Positions 57,293-64,000 of a stretch of DNA of 64,000 nucleotides are shown here, one piece after another. The stretch is taken from positions 62,001-126,000 of the forward strand of contig NZ_CP065801.1 of the NCBI RefSeq assembly GCF_023206215.1. The letters are read 5' to 3'. Numbering within the stretch: position 1 is the stretch's first letter; every line of letters begins with the position of its first letter. Both the position numbers and the translations under genes were made by a program. The notes below the pieces were generated by a model. It saw only the letters and a program-made list of their open reading frames with translations. It made no database searches and was not told the DNA's origin. This stretch comes from Butyrivibrio fibrisolvens. Its GTDB lineage: Bacteria > Bacillota > Clostridia > Lachnospirales > Lachnospiraceae.

Positions 57293-57481
57293 ATAAACAC
57301 ATATCTCCTCATTAAGAATCAACTGTGCTCTATTAGTATATCATACATGTTCTTTCTTTCGTCATCTTTCTATATATTATTAATGGTTTTTTCCGATATA
57401 TCTAATGGAGTTTTTTAACGCTTTTTAGTTTTATTCATTCTTGGATCTAAATTACAGTATTCGTCCTTATGAGGCAATATA

Positions 57482-59179
57482 ATGAACCGTAAACAGACCG
57501 ATTTTTTTTCTAGCCGCAAACTTTATATCCTTTTTATCTTTACAACACTCCTTATTACTATTGTTGGACTGTTTATAGATAATTTTAGTTTACGTTTTTT
57601 CACTAAAGATGCACTGATTTTTACTAAAGGCTGGACAGTTACTGTCGACCACAATGCCCCTGTACTTGCCGACCTTAACGATTACAGCTTCGAGTGTTCC
57701 GCCTATAAGACTAATATAAGCTTAAAAAATACAATACCAGCCGGTATTCCAAAATTCTCCACCATCAGTATGCCACTTGATCTTAGCACTATTGATGTTT
57801 ATATTTCTAATAAGCTTGTATATTCTTACGGATCAGAACTATACAACAAAGGTTTGATGGTTGGCAGCGGTCTTCATTTTATAACTCTGCCTACAAACTG
57901 CTCAGGTGAGAATATCCTCATTGTAATACGACCATCCGAAGACGGAGCATTTACAAGGCTCAATAATATCCAGATCATTGATACCAATGACGTATACTCC
58001 CTTTTTATCAAACAACAGATTGCCAGGTTTTTCGTCTCTGTTTTTTTATTTACATTCGGTCTTCTTCTTATTTTAGTAGGAATTAGCATTTCTATTTATG
58101 CAAGAAGATTGAATGTTCTTATTTCTGTTGGTCTGTTATCTGTCTCCATCGGCTTGTGGGCGCTAACTTCTTCAAAGACCAATCAGGTTCTCCAACCGGA
58201 TTTTGCTGTCAATAGTATTATCGAATATATGACCTTATACTTTGCGCCTTTTGCTTTCCTTTTGTATATTACTTCCTTTTATGCTTCTATGAATAAGCCT
58301 CTGAGACTATATTATTTATATTGTGTGATAAGTACGGGAATTTTTAATATCGTTGCTGCGATCCTTCATTTTACCAATATAGTGCACTTGTCAAGAAGTC
58401 TTTATATCTTTTACCTTGTATATATGCCCATAATACCCTTCATCATAATCTTAGCGCTTAAACCAAACAATAGTTCCAATGATAATAACAGAAAGATATT
58501 TTCTATAGGCAGCTCTATCATAATCATTACCTCCATACTTGATATGATAAGACATATCATTATGAAATATATATTTGTAGAATTATCTTATGATGTTGGT
58601 TCTCTTATTCCTTATGGAACATTCTTTTTCCTGATAACACTAATAATTGGTTACGATCTGCAGATATATAAGACCATGTCTATTGAATTTGAAAAAAGAA
58701 CTTTTGAAAAGCTCGCCTATACTGATGCTCTGACACGGCTTGGTAACAGAGCCAAGGCTGACAATGATATCCTCGATTATGAAAAAAGCAATAAGGATTA
58801 CATTATAATATCTTTTGATATGAATGGATTAAAAAAGGTTAATGACACTTTAGGCCATGATCTCGGAGATAAGCTCCTTGTAACATTTGGTGAGATATTA
58901 ACTGAAGTATTTGGTGAAATAGGAAATATTTACCGCTTTGGCGGAGATGAATACATGGTTCTTTTAGATGATACGTATTTTGAGCATATTCCATTATGCA
59001 TTACAAGGCTTATATCCCTTGAAGAATCCAGATCCAAGGATTTCCCGTTCGAAATAGATACATCATATGGAATCGCAAGAAGTAAAGAATTAAAAGACAG
59101 TAGCCAGTCTTCCGTATATAAACTGGCTGATAATAGGATGTATGAAATGAAGATAGCCACTAAAAGGCAAAGAGACTGA
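57482..59179 (+). CDS. Membrane diguanylate cyclase with extracellular sensor (7TM-DISM plus GGDEF)
   Basis: 565 residues. An N-terminal helix is followed by an extracellular beta domain (about 35-175). Seven membrane segments (about 180-400) and a GGDEF domain (about 415-560) follow. The active site reads RFGGDEYMVLL, a GGDEY variant compatible with activity; YTDALTRLGNRAKAD opens the domain. No RxxD inhibitory site stands out. It would make c-di-GMP in response to an outer ligand and could control the exopolysaccharide. GAGG lies seven bases before the ATG. Confidence 0.88.
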   Translation: MNRKQTDFFSSRKLYILFIFTTLLITIVGLFIDNFSLRFFTKDALIFTKGWTVTVDHNAPVLADLNDYSFECSAYKTNISLKNTIPAGIPKFSTISMPLDLSTIDVYISNKLVYSYGSELYNKGLMVGSGLHFITLPTNCSGENILIVIRPSEDGAFTRLNNIQIIDTNDVYSLFIKQQIARFFVSVFLFTFGLLLILVGISISIYARRLNVLISVGLLSVSIGLWALTSSKTNQVLQPDFAVNSIIEYMTLYFAPFAFLLYITSFYASMNKPLRLYYLYCVISTGIFNIVAAILHFTNIVHLSRSLYIFYLVYMPIIPFIIILALKPNNSSNDNNRKIFSIGSSIIIITSILDMIRHIIMKYIFVELSYDVGSLIPYGTFFFLITLIIGYDLQIYKTMSIEFEKRTFEKLAYTDALTRLGNRAKADNDILDYEKSNKDYIIISFDMNGLKKVNDTLGHDLGDKLLVTFGEILTEVFGEIGNIYRFGGDEYMVLLDDTYFEHIPLCITRLISLEESRSKDFPFEIDTSYGIARSKELKDSSQSSVYKLADNRMYEMKIATKRQRD

Positions 59180-59229
59180 TGATTACTATCGACTTTTCGG
59201 GTCAATAACTCAGGTTCCTATTTATTTCT

Positions 59230-60401
59230 ACCCTTTTTGTCCATTAAAAAAGTTATGTTATCATATTTTTGACCCATTTGGTCTATACCCTAAATGTCCA
59301 TCAAATATACTTATGGACATTTAGGGTTCTTCTTTTTAGTTATTCTCAAACCCGCATAAATGCTGCATTCTATATTTACTTATGGACAAAAAGGGTGTCT
59401 TTATTATGGACTTTTTGGGTGTTGCATTTATAAAAATATATAAATAGATCCTTATTTTCTAAAGATTTATCCTACTTTTAATCTACTTCTGGACATTTAG
59501 GGTGTGCATATAAACCTTTTTTATCCAGTATAAATCACTATTTCATCAAACTTATGGACAAAAAGGGTGTTTTATTTAATGGACTTTTTGGGTGTACCCT
59601 TTTTGTCCATATCTTTCACATAACTTTTAAGATAATTTACTTTATAGTGCCTTATCAATATGGTCTTCTATCCGAAAATAGCCACTTTTAGAGGCTTTAA
59701 AGATGTTTTGAACATATAAATAATAGTTATCTATAAAATACTGATCCTGCAAAATTGCAGCTATACTACCTCTTAGTGCTGTAATTATAAACTTTACATT
59801 TTTGTCCATAATAAAGTATTGTTGAGCCATTATAATATGTTTATATAGATAACTTCTGACATTAAGGGTGATATCATACCCCCGAAATGTCAGAAGTTCT
59901 ATAAAGAATTTATTTAATGGACAATTAGGGTGTCCAATAATAAAAGCTAGAACCTTGATTATTACTAGGTTTAAAGAACTTCTGGACTAAATGGGTCTTT
60001 GATTTTTTAACTTCTGGACTATTTGGGTCATCATCAAGGTTGTTGTTTATTTATTTTTTGTTTATAACAACAAGTTATTTTATTAATTAATAACAGCTCT
60101 AAACAGCGTAGTTACTGGATTTCTTATGCTTTATAGTGGACAAAACAGGTGCTATATCTGACTATTAGGGTTTTAGATATGGACGAATAGAGTTTAATTC
60201 ATGGACAAAAAGGGTATGAGATTTACAGCCTTTTTATGGCTGATTTGGGTTTTACTTGTAGCAATAATGGATTTAAGTTGTGGACATTTGGGGTTAAACT
60301 AATTTTTTTCTGACATTTGGGGTGTTATTCTGACAAAATGGGTGTTATAATCATTGTTGGTAAGTCTGACATATAGGGTTTTATTCTGACAAAATGGGTG
60401 T
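59230..60401. repeat. Replication origin: long two-strand iteron array
   Basis: About 19 direct and 3-4 inverted copies of a 16-base unit: TGGAC or CTGAC, five mostly A/T bases, then GGGTGT. Good direct copies start at 59314, 59383, 59407, 59490, 59555, 59580, 59928, 60015, 60202, 60281, 60310, 60330, 60366 and 60386. Inverted copies are at 59230, 59287 and 59596. The four copies nearest rep are in two 20-base-spaced pairs. 60036-60106 is very AT-rich with TTGTTGTTTAT/ATAACAACAA arms, a possible unwinding element. No credible gene is inside. Confidence 0.88.
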
Positions 60402-60425
60402 CGGAAAGATTAAGAGGGGGGTATT

Positions 60426-61661
60426 ATGCCGAACAGTATCGTAAAAAAAGGTGATAACTATAAGAAAAGTAATTTCCTTATAACTTCTAAATACAAATCT
60501 TCTATTCTTGAAAATAAGATCCTGTCTATCGCTCTTGCTAATGCTGATGATATTCATGAAGAAAGTGAAGGTCTTGTTTACGAGATCGCTGTTTCTGATC
60601 TTAAGCGTAAGATGAATATCAGTAAAAGCTATGGTAGCTTTTATGATAAGCTTGATGATGCTGCTAAATCTATGACAGGTCGTACTATTGGTACCAGCAA
60701 TAAAAAGAATCGTACATTTGATTATATATCTGTCGTTACCAGAGCTACCAGTAAAGATGGTATTTTCAGGATTATTTTTAACCCTGCACTTAAAGATAAT
60801 ATTATTGACATTAAAGATAAATTTACTGTTCTAAAGCTTTCAACAATGCTTTCTTTTAAGTCCTCATACTCTCTTCGTCTTTATGAACTTTTGAAAGATG
60901 AGCTCCAGGAGATTAAGTGGCAACAGGATAGAGATGCTATTACTCTTGGCAAAAAAAATACATACAGGCAGGAGAATCTTTTCAAATACGAGACATCAAT
61001 CGGACTTGCAGAGCTAAAACTTGAAATGGGCGTAGTCAATGCTGAACTTGATAAAGTAAAAAGAGTTCTTCAGGGAAAAAATCCTGATTATGAGAAAGCA
61101 GTTGCCAGTTCACCGGAACAGATTTTCAAATCCTGGAGTGATTTTAGAAGACGTGTTCTTGAAAAGGCTACTGAAGAAATAAATGAAAAGACCGATCTAC
61201 ACGTAGATTTTGAAGCTGACAAAGCAGGCCGTGGCGGCAAAGTTGTAGGTGTAACTTTTATAATTACAGATTCTAAGAGCTATAAGAACTCAAGTGCTGG
61301 CATTAAAACCGAATCTTCCGATGTTTTTATGGACGATTTGGGTGATCCATACATTGTTGAAGCAGAAGAACTTGATATCGATGATCTTATAGATAAAGTT
61401 AGGATGATCATCTCTGAAAATCTTAAGACTAAGGAGATTAAATCTATCCTTCAGGCTGCAGATAATGATATCAGCAAGATCAAAGATGCATACGAACTTG
61501 CTTGCAAACAGTCCGAGATTGAAAACCTTGTAGGATGGATGATATCTGCAATAAAAAATGGATATACAGCTACTCCTAAAAGGAAAAATAATACGTATTC
61601 TGACTTTGAACAAAACACTTATGATTATGAATTGTTAGAAGATGAATTGCGTGCAAATTAA
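60426..61661 (+). CDS. Plasmid replication initiator, Rep_3 (RepB) superfamily
   Basis: 411 residues. Two winged-helix domains: NFLITSKYKSSILENKILSIALAN opens the first, and FTVLKLSTMLSFKSSYSLRLYELLK is the strongly conserved helix pair before the second. It would bind the iterons just upstream and load the replisome. A C-terminal region of about 130 acidic residues is longer than in small plasmid Reps. AGAGGGGGG lies four to five bases before the ATG. TGGAC-GATTT-GGGTG occurs inside the gene at 61330. Confidence 0.93.
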   Translation: MPNSIVKKGDNYKKSNFLITSKYKSSILENKILSIALANADDIHEESEGLVYEIAVSDLKRKMNISKSYGSFYDKLDDAAKSMTGRTIGTSNKKNRTFDYISVVTRATSKDGIFRIIFNPALKDNIIDIKDKFTVLKLSTMLSFKSSYSLRLYELLKDELQEIKWQQDRDAITLGKKNTYRQENLFKYETSIGLAELKLEMGVVNAELDKVKRVLQGKNPDYEKAVASSPEQIFKSWSDFRRRVLEKATEEINEKTDLHVDFEADKAGRGGKVVGVTFIITDSKSYKNSSAGIKTESSDVFMDDLGDPYIVEAEELDIDDLIDKVRMIISENLKTKEIKSILQAADNDISKIKDAYELACKQSEIENLVGWMISAIKNGYTATPKRKNNTYSDFEQNTYDYELLEDELRAN

Positions 61662-61893
61662 CGAAATTAAGTAAATATACTATTTAAAAATACACACCCT
61701 CTATTTGCCTCTCAGGCAGGCTTTGCAATAGCTTAATAACTATTTTATCGATAAACATGTTCAAACGGTTATACAGGCATATAGAGCCGATTTAGAGTAT
61801 TGATATATAAAATGCTAAAATATAGCATAAATACGAATACTGCTTCAATCATCTTTTTTGCATATTATTAGCTGAAACTTTTCACATACAAAA
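61662..61893. other. Intergenic region downstream of rep
   Basis: AT-rich, no frame or RNA seen. It leads into the palindromic region at 61894. Confidence 0.4.
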
Positions 61894-61937
61894 CTTACGT
61901 AAGCAATTTAGAATTTTAGATCTAAAATGCTTACGTA
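61894..61937. promoter_or_regulatory. Nested palindromes between rep and parB, possible partition site
   Basis: CTTACGTAAG (61894-61903), ATTTTAGATCTAAAAT (61913-61928) and GCTTACGTA (61929-61937, inverted to TACGTAAGC at 61896) lie within 44 bases. This could be a parS or regulator site; no known consensus is matched. Confidence 0.4.
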
Positions 61938-61964
61938 TAGTTTAGTAAGTGCGAAATTTGAATA

Positions 61965-62005
61965 ATAAAAAAGATCACGGAACATATTGTCCAGTGATCT
62001 TTTTT
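61965..62005. terminator. Bidirectional terminator between rep and parB
   Basis: AAAAAAGATCAC pairs with GTGATCTTTTTT around an inner CC/GG with one bulge. Confidence 0.85.
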
Positions 62006-62023
62006 ATTGTATATTCTTATGTT

Positions 62024-63037
62024 TTATTTTAACATTTTAATAATTCTTGTCAGATGTTCTTTTAATGCAAGTCTTTCATTTTCATCTGTTATCTTTGAGA
62101 TGTTTTTCTCAAACTTGGTGAAGGAAGCTTCGTATTTGTCGTAATAAGATTTTGCTATCTTGTTTTTGGGAGAGGCAGTCTTTTTAGCAGGCTTTACTTC
62201 AATACTATCCTCTTCTACTTCCTGCTCATTATTCTGATCACCAAAAAGATTAACAAAGGCAATTTCACCTAAAAGCTCATTGCGCATATTTTCAAGGTTT
62301 TCATCAGTACTGTCATTCTTTATATTTTTGATATATTCTGTAAGCTCGTTTCTGGAAAATTCTCTTCCGTTTGCTACAGCTTCTTTGATCATATCTATAG
62401 TCTTGTCCTGAACTGATTCTGACAAAGTACTCATAGTGGATGCAATTGAAAGAGGAATAAGACCTTCTGATTCAGCATTTATTACAGCATCAGTACAGTC
62501 GTTTAGACGCATATACCTTTTAACTGTAGTAACAGATGTTCCAAATTCACTAGCGATCTCATTAAGAACATTACCGGTAAATCCCTCTTTTTTAAGTATA
62601 CTTTTTAAAAGATTAATCTGCCTTGTGATATATATACTTTTTCCACTTGCAGCAGCATATATACTTCCACGTGAATGTATATTAAAAGCAAGTAGAAGTC
62701 GCTGCCTATCTGTTTCCTTCTCAGGATAAGGACTTACTGCGCAAGGTACAAGCTTGTTATAGCCAATCTTCTTAAGGGCGCGAACTCTTCTGTGACCTGA
62801 ATATATTTCATATGTTCCGTCACGTTTGTCCCATACATTTATAACTCCGCGAAAACCATCCTTTTTTATACCATTGGCCAGGTTCTGAATGGATTCTTCA
62901 TCTACTCCACCGAATAACTCTTCGTTTTCTTTGTTTTCAACAAGCTTATCAAGTGCTATATCCAGACTCTGAGAATCTTTCTGCTGATATTTAGCTGCTA
63001 TTACATTGCTATTAACGTGCATTGACTGTCTAGGCAT
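62024..63037 (-). CDS. parB: ParB-type partition protein
   Basis: 337 residues. The N-terminal CTP-binding domain has IYSGHRRVRALKKIG, the GERRxRA equivalent. A KorB-like HTH is in NEIASEFGTSVTTVKRYMRL. The middle linker is acidic with a basic C-terminal helix. It binds the partition site and stimulates ParA. The start overlaps the parA stop as TAATG. Confidence 0.92.
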   Translation of the reverse strand: MPRQSMHVNSNVIAAKYQQKDSQSLDIALDKLVENKENEELFGGVDEESIQNLANGIKKDGFRGVINVWDKRDGTYEIYSGHRRVRALKKIGYNKLVPCAVSPYPEKETDRQRLLLAFNIHSRGSIYAAASGKSIYITRQINLLKSILKKEGFTGNVLNEIASEFGTSVTTVKRYMRLNDCTDAVINAESEGLIPLSIASTMSTLSESVQDKTIDMIKEAVANGREFSRNELTEYIKNIKNDSTDENLENMRNELLGEIAFVNLFGDQNNEQEVEEDSIEVKPAKKTASPKNKIAKSYYDKYEASFTKFEKNISKITDENERLALKEHLTRIIKMLK

Positions 63038-63903
63038 TAGTTCTCCTCTTTCTGTTCGATTCTGTATAGTATTTCTTTAGTTAATGCTACATAGTTTTTG
63101 GCAATCTGGCATCCGGGCTCATACCAGCAAAGTGGGATTCCGTTATCCAGTGACCAGTTTGCTTGAGATGCTTCCTTGGTATATGTATCGAAAAGATTAC
63201 TTCCAAGAAGGCCTTCAAGCTCAGCTGTAAGTTCTTTTGCATAAGAGTCATTACCATTAACTCGAACGCTGTAGAAGCCAAGATGCTCAAGGTGATTATT
63301 TACGCTCTTTCTCTCTGAGAAAAATGTGCTAAATGATGGAATACCATCCTTGCTATTAGGATCAACGTGTACAGGAGTTACAACATAATCACTTGATTCA
63401 AGAGACATCTGATTAAGAGGTCCAATTGATGAATCCATGTCTATAAGAACATAATCATAATCTCCAACTTCATTAAGAACTTTGCTAAGTACATCTTTAC
63501 TTATGGATCCTGTACTAATAGTCTGCTCTACGTTAGATAATGTAGTCTCTGACATATCCTTATTTCTTGTACAGATAATGTCTATATTGTGATATGAAGG
63601 CTCTTCACCGTTTTTCGTTGGGAACATACATTTTTGAATGGCATCTTCGACTACAGCTTTTCTCATTCTCTGTGGTGCCAGGAAACAATCTTCTATAGTA
63701 CTGATTCCATCTATCCAGGCATAACTTCCGCCATTTTCGAGAGTTTTATATGACATATATCTCATTGTCAGGTTAGCCTGGGGGTCAGTATCAATAACTA
63801 ATACTTTTGCGCCATAATTTTTCGCGAGAACCGCTGAAATATTGAACACACTGGTAGTTCTTGTAGCCCCACCCTTATTAGAATAAAAAGATATTGTTCG
63901 CAT
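63037..63903 (-). CDS. parA: ParA-type partition ATPase with altered P-loop
   Basis: 288 residues. MRTISFYSNKGGATRTTSV has the deviant Walker A start, but G14 and K15 of the usual KGGVGKTT are Thr and Arg. The signature Lys10 is kept. VLVIDTDPQANLT and YDYVLIDMDSS are the Walker A' and B strands. With ParB it would position replicon copies. GGGAG lies six bases before the ATG, and TATAAT is at 63938-63943 on the - strand. Confidence 0.9.
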   Translation of the reverse strand: MRTISFYSNKGGATRTTSVFNISAVLAKNYGAKVLVIDTDPQANLTMRYMSYKTLENGGSYAWIDGISTIEDCFLAPQRMRKAVVEDAIQKCMFPTKNGEEPSYHNIDIICTRNKDMSETTLSNVEQTISTGSISKDVLSKVLNEVGDYDYVLIDMDSSIGPLNQMSLESSDYVVTPVHVDPNSKDGIPSFSTFFSERKSVNNHLEHLGFYSVRVNGNDSYAKELTAELEGLLGSNLFDTYTKEASQANWSLDNGIPLCWYEPGCQIAKNYVALTKEILYRIEQKEEN

Positions 63904-64000
63904 TTTCTTCTCCCATATATTAAATTTATTCTTTCAAATTATAGCATAAAAAAATGCGATAAAACTATAAATATAAAAATTAGTTAGACTTTTTGTGAAA

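Noticed and set aside
59642..59830. 62-residue - strand frame inside the origin region
   Set aside because: No ribosome site, AT-rich composition and position inside the iteron array make it a chance frame.
59230..60401. Iteron array considered as a CRISPR array
   Set aside because: The repeat unit is 16 bases with irregular spacing, both orientations and no Cas genes; it lies directly before a Rep gene.
1..64000. tRNA and rRNA genes
   Set aside because: No cloverleaf with a TTC-containing T-arm or rRNA-like block was noticed on reading; a dedicated scan was not possible.

Overview
This is an AT-rich window from what looks like a strictly anaerobic Firmicute. The best fit by inference is a rumen or gut Lachnospiraceae such as Butyrivibrio or Pseudobutyrivibrio: low GC, GGAGG-type ribosome sites, an Ech hydrogenase, a dense surface-polysaccharide locus and GH5 enzymes. 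The right end carries a Rep_3-type initiator, a long two-strand iteron array and ParA/ParB, so the window appears to lie on a secondary replicon (megaplasmid or chromid). That replicon also carries energy-metabolism genes and an HU protein.

Layout. 1-5.8 kb: end of a glycosyltransferase gene, then a lasso-peptide-type locus. It has a precursor on + with its own promoter and terminator. On - are a B2 leader peptidase, an HPr-kinase-like tailoring enzyme, a frame-broken macrolactam synthetase and a nucleotidyltransferase. A truncated second cyclase sits just behind the operon promoter. No PqqD-like B1 protein or exporter is seen. 5.8-30.5 kb: exopolysaccharide locus, almost all on -. It contains a BY-kinase-like ATPase, a Wzz-like protein, an anchored surface protein, nine complete GT2 enzymes, one GT14 enzyme, a Wzx flippase, a Wzy-like polymerase, three pyruvyltransferase-family genes, an FrhB-like iron-sulfur protein and two GH5 hydrolases. 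30.7-32.3 kb: an IS110-family element with a structured non-coding flank. 33.5-35 kb: a UDP-sugar dehydrogenase fused to an XRE-type HTH domain.

36-47.1 kb: a six-gene energy-converting [NiFe] hydrogenase operon echABCDEF followed by hypFCDE on -, with hypA divergent on +. hypB is not present here. 47.4-59.2 kb: an unknown protein, CstA, a SpoIIE-type phosphatase, TldE/TldD, two small proteins, HU, an HD-domain protein and a membrane diguanylate cyclase. 59.2-63.9 kb: the origin with about 20 iterons, the Rep gene, a palindromic region and parAB.

How they work together. The polysaccharide genes form an assembly line: UDP-glucuronate supply by Ugd, glycosyl transfer, pyruvyl or other decoration, flipping, polymerisation, chain-length control and possible trimming by GH5. 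Ech and Hyp would couple ferredoxin oxidation to H2 production and ion pumping. Three genes in the peptide/polysaccharide part are broken by single-base changes in A-tracts (A7, A7, A4). These could be decay, slippage-controlled expression or sequencing error; the sequence alone cannot decide. Two dispersed repeat families are present, one of them a 194-bp MITE-like element in two nearly identical inverted copies 31 kb apart.
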